A stretch of DNA of 64,000 bases, taken from the NCBI GenBank assembly GCA_027559495.1, contig JAMXSV010000008.1:1240001-1304000 (forward strand), read 5' to 3'. Position 1 is the first letter of the stretch; each line of letters begins with the position of its first letter. A program made the translations under genes and the position numbers. Below, in pieces: positions 11,717 through 21,957 of the stretch. Below the pieces are notes generated by a model. That model did no database searches. It saw only the letters and a list, made by a program, of their open reading frames with translations, and was not told where the DNA came from. The DNA comes from Aurifilum marmelostoma (lineage: Eukaryota; Ascomycota; Sordariomycetes; Diaporthales; Cryphonectriaceae).

Positions 11717-12558
11717 TGCCATCGGGTCTTGGTATTGTGAGCTCATATCTGACTGCTGGTGGTGGTCCAACATTGGTCGTCTATCGTCGAAATCTTGGCC
11801 TTGGTTGATGAGCTGAGGGTCATAAGGCTGATTATAGTAGGCATCGTGGTGGGCTTCTGGGGTGACAGAATAGTCCTGGTAGGGCGCGTTCTGGTCGTAG
11901 TGGCTACCCATATTCTCTATAGAGTGCTGTTTCAGTGTCAGCAAGATTGCGCTGGGTTAGTAACGGGCTCCCGCTGGGCTGTACTCACGGCTTGGTGCAT
12001 CTCTATAGAGTCGGCAGGAGTGTACCTGCCATCATGGCCCATTGGCATATCGGGATGCTGATACGGGTGGTCGTCGAGCTGGTACCCATATTGAAGAGGG
12101 TGGCCCGGCGAGGGCGTACGGTGGGAATTGGGATTCATGCTGGCGCCAAATTGGTCCTGATGGTAGGCGCCCTCGTCTGTGTCGTTGTCGTGTTAGCTCC
12201 CCGGCTTTGCGAAAGACGGTCCAGACTCGATCTGGATGTGAGACAGTCTTTTGAATGTTCGCAGAAGGCTTCAAGCCCGATATGTCGTAGGATGCGCCGC
12301 ACCCTATGCTCTGGTCTGGGAACAAGACGCAGGCTTCCTCCTCTGCTATATGCGAATAGTGGAGGAGGGAAGGAGGGCGAGGAAAGCTTGCAATGTCTTG
12401 ATGAAGGCCTGAGGAGACAAGTGGGTATGGGAATTGGGATCGGGGTGGAGGGTCTCTAGATCAAGGGAATCTCCGACTCGGCAGAGATGCGGGAAGAAAA
12501 CAACAGTCATGGGGTAGGGGACATTTGAAGACGTACCTAGCCGGTCGTACCTCGACAT
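9360..12558 (-). CDS. Chitin synthase, class I/II type
   Basis: This is a membrane glycosyltransferase (GT2) that polymerises UDP-GlcNAc into chitin at the plasma membrane. Exons on the minus strand are 12558..12537, 12176..11989, 11926..10140 and 10080..9360. They sum to 2718 nt, or 905 residues plus stop, the usual size for division 1 enzymes. The N-terminus is a disordered Q/H/P-rich region with a polyQ run (CTG units near 11680-11712). The catalytic domain shows ELFIVVTMYNEDEILFART, VLIDAGTKPGGNS, AEDRILCFEL (about residue 500) and QRRRWLNGS (about 540). Six to seven hydrophobic segments follow. The intron at 10081..10139 uses a GC donor. The first intron (12177..12536, 360 nt) is the least certain: exon 1 encodes only MSRYDRL plus one base, but it gives the correct phase. 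Class I versus II needs a tree. An alternative is a start at the Met at 12138. Confidence 0.94.
10081..10139 (-). other. GC-AG intron in the chitin synthase
   Basis: The exon ends TTC-AT, the donor is GCAAGT (plus-strand acttgc 10134-10139), the branch-like site is GCTAAC and the acceptor is AATAG. The product reads WFWAIIFIYLMFAAVFI. Using the neighbouring GT two bases downstream puts the last exon out of frame, so the GC donor is required. The remaining donor bases match the consensus perfectly, as is usual for GC-AG introns. Confidence 0.85.
11680..11712 (-). repeat. CTG/CAG repeat encoding polyQ in the chitin synthase
   Basis: Mostly pure CTG units on the plus strand give a glutamine run in the disordered N-terminal region, just before the GGGLKRWKTVKEVLL segment. 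Nearly pure codon repetition suggests it is length-variable. Confidence 0.85.
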
Positions 12559-15500
12559 GGTTCCTGCTGTGTTCCTTTTTCCTGGGCAAGGGAGGGAGGT
12601 AGAGGACTGGATTGCGCGGTGCGGAGCGGCAGGGGGACGAAACCTGGACGGAATTGAACCAATTCGCAGGGCTCTCGATTGTGGTTGGTTGCGTCAGAGG
12701 TAGTAGTGAACCACACTGGCCCCTTGATGGAATGCAAATAGAGCTCAGAATTCAGACGACTGTGCGCTCCCAAGGTAAAAATGCCGAGGTGACAATCGAG
12801 TGGATGGTAGAGAGGGAGGGTGGAGTTGAAGGGTCTCAAAAAGTATCCCGAAGAGAAAAGGCTGAGGTACTTCTCCGCGCGGCGCGCCGGCCTGTTTCGA
12901 AAGGATGCTGCGGGCAGGCTTGACGGTCTGAGCCCCTTTCGACCACCGAACGTGCGCAGTACTCAGGCTGTGTGTTTGGGTGTGTGTGCGTGTGCTTCTC
13001 CTATCTCTGTATAACACCGCCTAGGCAGCTATGCGCGCGTTACTGAGCAGCTGTGGCCAACAGGGCAGACCGCGTTGGACAGCTATGCGAGGTGAGGTCG
13101 TGGTGGTCGTGGTGGTGGATGTGGCTGGGCGAGGTTCACAGCTTGGTCGGTGCTCGACTGGCCGTGACTGCACCAGAAGCAATGTATCCGCGCCTGAACC
13201 TGACAATTTCTGGCCCGAAAAGGTGGGAGGGTGATCCAGGAGAACCAAGAGGTTTCAGTCAAATGACTTGACGACAAGGACTGCTTAGGCCTTTTGGGGG
13301 GGGGAGGCAGTGGCCAGGATACCGCGGGATGAAGGGGCTAAAAAATATGTGCTGGTTGAAGGATTGCCGTTTCAGATGCTCAGGGGGGCGCAGCAAACTG
13401 CCACATCCATAGGGAGGAGCCACCCGCTCCAGTGACGTCGTCCCCTAGTCGCCCTCCCGGCCACCCCCCAAAAAGAGCGCCTGTGCCTGAAGCTCTGCTG
13501 GCGCCCTTGCAACCCTCAATGCAGGACAGCCATGGCACGCCAGGGGTCGCTTTCAGGCTTTCCTCCCTGGCTTGCCACATGCATTTCTCGATTGACGACA
13601 TCGACAGCTCTATTCTCGTCCCACGCCTGCGATATATCACAGTACAACGCTGAACATTTCTCATTTGGTCCATGATCCTTGGCGCAACCTATCACAATCC
13701 TGAACAGACGCATCATGAGCCGTGTCTGGCTGTGCCTGTGCTTGCTTGCCATGTCCACCTGGTCGAGGTTGCATTTGCAACATTACCACTAGGTCTCATT
13801 GGTCTCTCGATCGCCCTCGTGCCCCGCAGGCAAGACACGTCCGTGGTTGATGACAATCAAACCCTGCCGTCTGTCTACGCCGATCAGAGGCCGTCCAAGT
13901 GGGGCCAAGTACAACCTTGAAAACAAAAGAATGAATACTTATATCTTACAGACTGGGTCCTCTCCAGAGAGGGAGGCAACGGGGAGAGAGAAGGGGGGCG
14001 GGATGTGGCGCATGGGTCCACTCGTCCAGATGAATCGCATGCCTCTCAAAATACTGCACTGATTGCCTTTTATCTTCGAGTTGAGAGGGGCAAGGATGCG
14101 CACAAGAGACCGCCTCACATTAACTTGCTGATCTCATCCACAACACGGCACATAGCAAGTTCACTAGTGCCGTAACGGGCGGGGGAATGCGAGGAGTCAG
14201 GTTCAAAATAGAAACAAGTCTGCCACTATCAATGCACCGAGCACAATGGCGGTAGTGGCGTAGCCCGAGCAGCAGAACTACAGTACAGACGGGACGTTTA
14301 CAGGCCAACGCCAGCCAAAACCTCCATCCTTGGTGTGCCCCGCAATTCCTACACAGCCTCAGCCAAGGCTGCCTCTTCTTGCTGCCGTCTTTTTCGCTTT
14401 CCTCAGGTATGCCAATTTCATCGTTGTTGAGAACGCCGGACGGATTCCGAGGAACGAGTATTCATGCTTCCAAGGCTCCCATCTGGGTGATCCTCGCCGG
14501 CTACCTCTCAGAGCAAGCCGACAACGTCTGTGATTCCGCAAATCACCCATTTCAAGTCCCTCCCGAGAATGCTACTGAGGATCTACCCGCCTTGATCAAG
14601 CCGACAAGGCCACACCCATGGCTCTCGCTCTGCTGGACAAAAGTACAGAGTGGCGCGAGACAATAGGCTACTTAGCTCGTAATGCTCTCTTTGTGGTCTT
14701 CCAGGTAGATCTTCAAGTTAGCAACAGAGCAATCCCTGCCTCGGCCAGTGGCGTACGTACTTGGGTACGCACTTCGGCCTCTGAGCCTCACTACTACACA
14801 GCCACAAATGGCTCAAGATGACTGTATGGGCCAAAGACTTACGAAACTCTGCAAATTCTCATCTCGAGATCCCAAAGCCTCGGACTATTCTGCCCAGACA
14901 AGGCTTCGTACAGCTCAGACTTAGAAGGTGCAGGCACCGCTCGTGTAGATCCTGATCTTGTGACAATCATATTATATAATGCATGATTGGCTTTCGTCAG
15001 AATGCATGATCGTGGGCTAATATAGATTATAATTGTCTATTTTTTAAACTCGTCGGGTTTTTAACAAGCTCGAGAGGACTGGATTTGAGCTTTCCAGGTT
15101 TCAGTATCATCTTACTGAGAGGCCCGGAGCTTAGCTGAGCACTTCAACGTTCCTATCCTCTCCTTGCTCAGGTCCGTCTCAGTGTGTCTGCCTCGCTGCC
15201 AACAGTATCATAATTACACAGATGGGTGAATGATAACAGAATAATAATGTTCTACAAAGTAAGTAGACTTGGTCTCGATTATGACTAACGTGACTTTTGG
15301 GAAGAGCCACAATGTTACTTCTTGTAGCTTCCCTTGCTGTTCCGGTCGTAGACATATTGTGCTTCCTTATAATCAAGTATTTCTTTATGCACCTGCATAA
15401 TGGGTCATGTCACCTTGCTGTTGCCGGCGCTTAGCCTAATTCTTGCTATCCATCCTTCTGCAATTAGCCCCAGGGCTTGCCGGACTGGCAGCACCCAAAT

Positions 15501-16887
15501 TAGTTCCTTGTGGAAATTAACACTTTTCAGAATGCCTCCGTAACTTGTGAAGATCCTTAAAAACGGACGGATAGAAGTAGTCTCTTAGCAATGACACGTT
15601 GGCCATGCTGAACGCTAGATGTGATTGTAGTGGTAAGGTCAGATGAACACTGTCCGGCTCGCCTTAATCACTTCCATTCTGCCCTCTGCTATGCGACAGA
15701 CCTATTAGCTTTCCTCTCGAGAATACCCAACGACTTATTCACACAAGGGACGCACATCTCCTACTTGATTCATGTGCTCCCGAGAGATCTCCCCCTCAGT
15801 AGAACGCATTGCCTCCCTGATAAAGACCACCCCTGTATACAGCGACCATGTTGCACAGGTGCGACACCCGGATTGCAACCAGAGGATGGGAAGCAGACCA
15901 ATTCCACTTCCACGGAGCCTGCAGCAAGCCTTTTAGCTTCTTTCCCGACCTGTCCAACGCAATGAGTACGATGACTACATGCCTCAGCCTGGTACTTTTC
16001 TTTTCCGCTGACCAGCCACAAGAAGAGTCTGTGGGGGTGGGGATAGAGACAGCTCTGAGGTCAGTTTTGCTGACCCCTTCCACACAACATTCGCAGATAG
16101 GTCCTTTCCTACCGTAATCTGCTAGGGGTGAAGTGACTTCCCTTTGGCAAGTGGAGAGAGACATGCAATCTACTAAAGTTGAGTGAGGCAAACAGCTAAC
16201 CAATAGGCAAGAAGGTAAGGACACGTGAATGCTGGCGAACTGGCTCCTAGGCTGTGAAATTAGCAGAACCGGCGAGCAGACTGACGGATAAGCAACCCTA
16301 TGCAGCCTCTGCCGACAGACGACGCCGTAATAAGAGCAATTGGTTACACAAGATCAGCGTTGGAAGTATTATCGCAGGCCTACTTTGCCACTAAGGACGA
16401 ACACATGCAGGTCCATCTATACGCTGTCTCATGCATGGAGCCCCGACAAGATCTGCTGAGGAGCTCTTCTGCCGAGTCATAGAGGCGTTCGGGACGGCAG
16501 CCTCGATCGAGGCAGGCCATATCAAGACCTCTGCCACAGCGAGTACTGAGACAGTGAAGCTCTTTGCAAGACGATGCGGTGTTGCCACTTATATCAAATG
16601 CGCTCACCGTCGCGAAGTACTCGAGCTCAAGCGGTGTACAAGTGCGGGGAGACGTGTCACTCCCACAACGGTTTTTACGGTCAGATGATGTACCCGAGGA
16701 GAACTGCGAGAAGATGCGTTTGACTAGCCGTGACCTGGGGTGATGAACGGTGACTGACGGCCCTTGTGGCTCTAACAAACAAAGTCGACAATAGACGGGT
16801 ACATCGTAGGACGGAGAGGGTCGTGTAGGCGCCCACGCCCTTTGACGACATGGTAATCAGTCCAATTACTCGAGAGATTTTGGCGCC

Positions 16888-16894
16888 TTAGTAA
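16888..16894 (+). promoter_or_regulatory. Yap1-type element (TTAGTAA), candidate
   Basis: The sequence matches the AP-1/Yap1 consensus TTA(C/G)TAA. Yap1 is known to control the glutamate-cysteine ligase gene GSH1 in yeast. It lies about 1.27 kb upstream of the ligase start, which is distant, and a single 7-mer can occur by chance. Confidence 0.25.
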
Positions 16895-17863
16895 TTCGCT
16901 ACGGCAATGGTGATAGCGCTTGGCAGGTCGTCCCTGAACCAACACATCTTTATTGAGAATTAATGATCATATGGAGCTGAAGGGACTGCAGAGATAGCAC
17001 ACGTGTGCACACTGTCAAGAAAACATGGCCAGGCTTGCTGCAATGATAATGACTGAGTGACGAGGAGGAATGTTGCTAAGGAGTGTGGGAATGAGCTCAA
17101 AGGACTAAATAGGGTCGAGGGTTAGGGTTATAAAAGGTACCTGGTTTCTTTACCATTCTTTCCCACTGCAAAGCGCCTACCGCGGCTAGTTCTGCCGTAG
17201 AGAAGATGGAAAGGAGCAGTCAAGAAATGCTGAGAAAGAAAAGAAGCAACCCCTCCCAAGAGCATATCAACCAACGTCTGACATACAGGGGCCAGAAGCC
17301 GTTATACCGCCGAGGACTCCGGTAACAGGGCATCGATTTCTAAGCAGAAGCCATGAGAACAGTCTATGCCGACCGGGGGCCTCGTTCATCGTCGCATCTT
17401 GACGGGTCCCACTAATCCAGCGAGCGGCTTTTTTTTCTTCTCTTCTTTTTTTTCTCCTCCCGGGAGTACTCGTCCATGATTAGTCTAAAAAGTTAAGTAA
17501 CTTAGTAGCACCACCCATTATCTTTTTTAGCTCCCGGAAAGACAGAGGTCAAAACATTTTCTCATTATCAAAGAGGGAGAAGTGAAAAAAAAAAAAAACC
17601 CCTCGGCATCTCACACGCCTTTGTCTGCTTGAACACACCCACCTCGCTTGCGCCAGAACTGTCCAGTCGCCGTCGAGAGATATTGCGCGATCAGCTGTCA
17701 TCCTTCTAACCCTGGCAAGCCTGGCTAGGACGTCCTTCTTGATTCGACGAGCCTGATACCGACCGTGGGGGAGCGCGCCGAGCCGGCATCTGACGTCTCC
17801 AGAGAGTGCCGTCACCGACCTTGAGGAGCAACATTTGTTGGTGCTCTCGTGTATAAGTAAACT

Positions 17864-17872
17864 TATATATAA
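17864..17872 (+). promoter_or_regulatory. TATA-box-like element upstream of glutamate-cysteine ligase
   Basis: TATATATAA lies about 290 bases before the ATG at 18163, a plausible distance for a fungal promoter with a leader of about 200 bases. Assigned from sequence alone. Confidence 0.3.
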
Positions 17873-18162
17873 TCAGACTAGGTCTGCCTCTCTTCCTCCT
17901 TCTTGTCCTCGTGGAAATCTACGTCCAAGACACGACCTTTTCTGATCTTGAAACATCAGATACTGGTGCTTCTCCGCTGTCGGCATCCCAGGTCCTCTCA
18001 TGCAGGTTCGGTGATGATGCTGTGAGGTCACTCTTTTTTAGAGGCTCGGTTCAATCTCGGATATCGTCGGGATCAAGGGCTTTTTAGTCCAAGACGCTGA
18101 GGAGGCGGCACTGTCAACGACCACCGATCGTCTTTCTTTCCCTCTCACACTCATTTTTCACC

Positions 18163-20570
18163 ATGGGTCTCTTGTATGTTCTTTACGCTCAGCCCCAACC
18201 TTGTTTGAGAAAGTCCAACTACTCACGATCACATGTGTTGAAGGGCTCTTGGGACGGCACTGGACTGGCCAGACGCCAAGAAAAACGCCGACCAAGTCCG
18301 CGAGTGGGGTATCAAGGTAGGCGAGGGCAAACACATACGAGCTCCTCGTGGAACGTGAGACGGGCTGACTGTATCTCATTAGCAACTGTTGGAGATATGG
18401 AACAAGGCTAAGGGCAAAGAGGCAGATGCCATGCTGTGGGGTGATGAGGTTTGAACCCTCCACTGTTCCCATCTGCTACGTTGCTGATTCCGGGTGGTGC
18501 TCAGGTTGAGTATCTGGTGGTGGTACACTCGAAGGACAAGGCCGTAGTCTTGTTGTCTCTGAGACAGGCAGACATTCTCGAGGCCCTGGCCACAGACAAG
18601 AACCTGACTGCTCAGGGTGGCTGCGTCCCGGCCCTCCAAGATGTCCCGGGGGCGAGGTAAGAAGAAGATCCGAACTCCTCTGTCGGCATATCTAACCATA
18701 CGTCCAGTTCGAACGAGCCGCTGCCAGTGTTCCATCCCGAGTTTGGCAGATACATGCTGGAGGCCACACCAGGCAAACCTTGGGGTATTGAGTTTAGGGA
18801 ACTTCTCAACGTCGAGCCTAACATGATCTTGAGGCGAGTCATCGCGAAAGATCACATGCGCTCAGACGAGTACCCCATCACCCTGACGACGTTTCCCATG
18901 ATTGGCCGTCCTGGGGTCTTCACAGACCCCTACTACCCAGTATCGGGGTCTAAGCTGCGCTCGCAGTTTGTGCCTGATGAGATCGCCAACCCCCACATCC
19001 GGTTCCCCACTCTGGCTGCGAACATACGGTGGCGGAGGGGTAGAAAGGTCCAGGTCAACGTGCCCGTCTTCAAAGACAAGAACACGCCGTGGCCGTGGAA
19101 GGACCCGACAGTCAACTATGATCTGCACAACTGGCCCGAGGACGATGACGTGAGAAACGGTGCTGCTCCGGACAACTTCATCCACATGGACGCAATGGCC
19201 TTCGGCATGGGCAGCTGCTGTCTGCAAATCACATTCCAGGCCAAGAACATCACAGAGGGCAGGAAGATGTATGACCAGCTGAGCCCCCTCGGGCCGATCC
19301 TCCTGGCACTGACGGCGGCGACACCTATCTACAAGGGTTTCTTGGCGGATACAGACGTGCGGTGGAACCAGATCAGCCGCGCCGTGGATGACCGAACCCT
19401 CGAGGAACTGGGCGAGAAGGTAAGAAGACATCGATCCACTTGCATCCTTCTCTGCCATCACCAGAGATGAGCTGACACCCCAAGAAGCCGCTTCAAAATG
19501 ATCGCTGGCGCATCCCCAAGTCCCGCTACGCCTCGAATTCGACTTACATCTCGACCGACTATCGCCTGCGGTCTGAGTACCTTGACCCGGGCCTGGTGAT
19601 TGATGAATCGATCAAGGCCAAGCTGATGGAGGGAGGGATGGATGACCGGCTCGCCACGCATTTTGCTCACCTATTCATCCGTGATCCCATCGTTATTTTC
19701 AAGGAAGACCTCGAGCACCTGGACATGAGCAAGACGGACCACTTTGAGAACATCCAGTCGACTAACTGGCAACACATGCGGTTCAAGCCACCGCCTGCTG
19801 ACAGCAACATTGGATGGCGGGTTGAGTTCCGGCCTATGGAAATCCAGGTCACAGACTTTGAGAACGCGGCGTTCGCCGTCTTTATTGTTCTCATCACGCG
19901 GGCCATTCTGTCGTTCGACCTGAACTTCTACATCCCCATTGTCAAGGTGGATGAGAACATGGAGACGGCACACCGCAAAGACGCTGTCTTGAACGAGAAG
20001 TTCTACTTCCGAAAGACGCCCTTCACAGCCCGGACCCCACGTGCCAGTGGGACATCGACGCCGAACCACTTCAACGCTACCGCTGGTGGGATCAGCAGAC
20101 CGCCCACGCCTCTGGGTCCGGTCGAGGACGAGTACCGGCTGATGACGGTCAACGAGATTATCAACGGGACAGCAGCAACCAACGGCGCGGACGACGTGGA
20201 CGACGAGGGCTTTCCTGGCCTGATACCGCTCGTCGAAAGCTACATGGACAGCGTCAACATGGACGTCGTGACGCGGTGCGAGCTGGCAACATATCTCGAC
20301 CTCATCCGGAAGCGCGCGAGCGGTGAGCTCTGGACCGCGGCCAAGTGGATCCGGGACTATGTGGCTGGGCACCCCAGCTACAAGTTCGACAGCGTTGTGC
20401 CAGAAGAGATCAACAAGGATCTTGTCGGCGCTGTGATCGAGATCGGGGAGAGGGAGTGCGCCGGTAAAGGCTTCGAGGGGCTGGATCATATTCCTGGGTT
20501 CGAGAACCTGCTGGGCAAGTTCCGCCGCGGCGGGTGTCGGGACAGTGGTAGGAATGGTCCTGTTGTTTAA
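18163..20570 (+). CDS. gcs1: Glutamate-cysteine ligase catalytic subunit (EC 6.3.2.2)
   Basis: It catalyses ATP-dependent joining of glutamate and cysteine, the rate-limiting cytosolic step of glutathione synthesis. Exons are 18163..18173, 18244..18316, 18383..18448, 18505..18656, 18708..19419 and 19488..20570 (or 19485), summing to 2097 nt (698 residues) or 2100 nt. Family hallmarks include MLWGDEVEYLVV near the N-terminus (ATP/metal-binding region), PEFGRYMLEATPGKPWG, FPMIGRPG, FIHMDAMAFGMGSCCLQ, GFLADTDVRWNQISRAVDDRT, WRIPKSRYASNSTYIS and the FRPMEIQVTDFENAAF segment. The length matches eukaryotic GCL. Near residues 500-540 an insert rich in Ser, Thr, Pro and Ala with TP sites is typical of fungal orthologues. 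The start gives MGLLALGTALDWPDAKK across a 70-nt intron. Frames agree throughout. Confidence 0.97.
19420..19487 (+). other. GCL intron 5 with a tandem (NAGNAG) acceptor
   Basis: The donor is GTAAGA and the acceptor reads CAAGAAG, so splicing after 19484 or 19487 are both possible, giving GEKKPLQND or GEKPLQND. Both keep the frame and differ by one Lys. The shorter form looks closer to the family. Confidence 0.65.
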
Positions 20571-21189
20571 TGCTACTTATAGAAGATCCGAGGACGTGCA
20601 TTCTTTCTTTTCTTGGTCTCCGAAGGACCTGGAACAAGGCGCACGTCCTTTGGCCCCGCTGGACTTTGCATCACATTGACGAGACGAGGCAGTAAAACGG
20701 CGCATATGTGGCTATTTCGCCTGTCTGGGCGGTTGTTGACTGCAAGAATTAGACACGATAGACTTGCTTACGCAACCAACAGGAAATGGTGTCCCCGTAT
20801 CTGGCGGGTCCTCGAAGCCGCGTTTATCATAATTAATCTAGATACTCGCCGGGGCAAGCAGGTACCAAATAAACACCCTCTTCACCACCTGCGAAGATGC
20901 GCCGTGCTTGCCACTTCGGCACATGTCGACGCCCTCAACTCGTTCCTTCTTCTAGAATTAGAAACCTGGGGTCGCCCTTTGTTTACAGCCTGGGAACCTT
21001 GCCTCGTCGCAGTTCATGCCCCATCATGACATGCTTCCACCAGGCCAGGGCCTTCACAGCAAACATATCAACATTCAGTTATCTGACTCTTCTATAATCT
21101 GAGCATAACACCAGTTCATCCTTGAATTCCCATTGATACTTTATTGTCCAACTCGACCTCTATGCTGCAACCCTCTGAGCACCAACAAC
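20571..21189. other. Intergenic region between GCL and the secreted protein
   Basis: About 620 bases with no gene. It should contain the GCL 3' end and the downstream promoter. A TATAAT-like run lies near 21091-21097, roughly 95 bases before the next start. Confidence 0.5.
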
Positions 21190-21957
21190 ATGCGTTCCAC
21201 CCATCTCGCCTCACTTCTCGGAGCATTCGGCCTGGCTATGGCCCTGCCGGCCGAGACACCGCCGGAAACCAAGGACGCAGGAAACATGCACTGGTCTTGT
21301 GGACTCGAGGAAATACGTCCTCACCTACGACCGATCCATGAGCCTTGTCCCGGTCGACGCAACATGGCTTCCGGGCCTGAACCTCCACCGGTGACAGTGA
21401 CCACAACGACAACAATTACGGCTGCTACTGTCGGAATCGCTACTGCACATCCCCCGACGAGCTATACTCACTCCGTGTTCACAGACTCCCTCCCACCAAG
21501 CCTCATGTTCAGGACTCCAGGGGATGATAAAGGTCGGCAAGAAACAGAGAGACTTCTCCCAGTAACGGTTGCGGTGGACGAGCACGTCGAAGAAGCCGCA
21601 CCAATCCGAACACCTGCTGCAGCAGAGACGAAAAGTGAAGGAGAACAAGGGGCTTTGCTCACAGATCTCACCATCGCAGAGGGGCTGGGGCTTCTTGAAG
21701 AGCTGACGGACGCTTTGATACACAGCCTTGCATCCCAGGCCACGTCCCTAATCGAGGACGGCACGGCGGATGTAATCAGCAATGGTTCAGCGCCTGCTGC
21801 TCAGATAGAGAAGGCAGCGGTGGGCTTGATCAACATCGTGGCGGACGCTGCGGACGAGCTGGTGCTTGGGGTACTTGATCAGGTCATTGCTGCAGTTGAC
21901 GGCGATGTGGATAGGCAGGGGGGTGACATTGGGGTTGTCAGGAGGGAGGATGAGTAG
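21190..21957 (+). CDS. Probable small secreted protein, function unknown
   Basis: A single-exon frame of 255 residues. I chose the Met at 21190 because it begins a good signal peptide: MRSTHLASLLGAFGLAMA, with likely cleavage before LPAETPP. An upstream in-frame Met at 21133 would bury that signal. The mature part has a Thr-rich stretch (VTVTTTTTITAA), few Cys, one possible N-glycosylation site (NGS), and a C-terminal half (residues about 150-240) predicted to be helical, rich in Ala, Leu, Asp and Glu. It resembles no family I know. It is in tandem with the ligase 620 bp upstream. It could be a cell-wall or extracellular hydrophilic protein. Its reality as a gene rests on the signal peptide and open length. 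Confidence 0.55.
   Translation: MRSTHLASLLGAFGLAMALPAETPPETKDAGNMHWSCGLEEIRPHLRPIHEPCPGRRNMASGPEPPPVTVTTTTTITAATVGIATAHPPTSYTHSVFTDSLPPSLMFRTPGDDKGRQETERLLPVTVAVDEHVEEAAPIRTPAAAETKSEGEQGALLTDLTIAEGLGLLEELTDALIHSLASQATSLIEDGTADVISNGSAPAAQIEKAAVGLINIVADAADELVLGVLDQVIAAVDGDVDRQGGDIGVVRREDE

Larger units (their letters stand above)
12559..18162. other. Divergent 5.6-kb intergenic region between chitin synthase and glutamate-cysteine ligase
   Basis: No convincing gene. Many short open frames exist on both strands but none has splice-compatible continuation or familiar motifs. 12559-13000 probably holds the chitin synthase leader. 14.8-16.8 kb is a more AT-rich stretch free of the homopolymer runs seen later in the window and could be an old relic, but no terminal repeats or transposase motif are visible. 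A TTAGTAA Yap1-type site is at 16888-16894, a double TTAGGG-like motif at 17118-17130 and a TATATATAA at 17864-17872. Confidence 0.55.

Noticed and set aside
10427..11740. 437-codon plus-strand open frame opposite the chitin synthase
   Set aside because: Antisense shadow of a strongly conserved coding exon with no independent similarity.
17118..17130. Telomere-like TTAGGG motifs
   Set aside because: Only about two units with no array, so it is a chance or short interstitial match.
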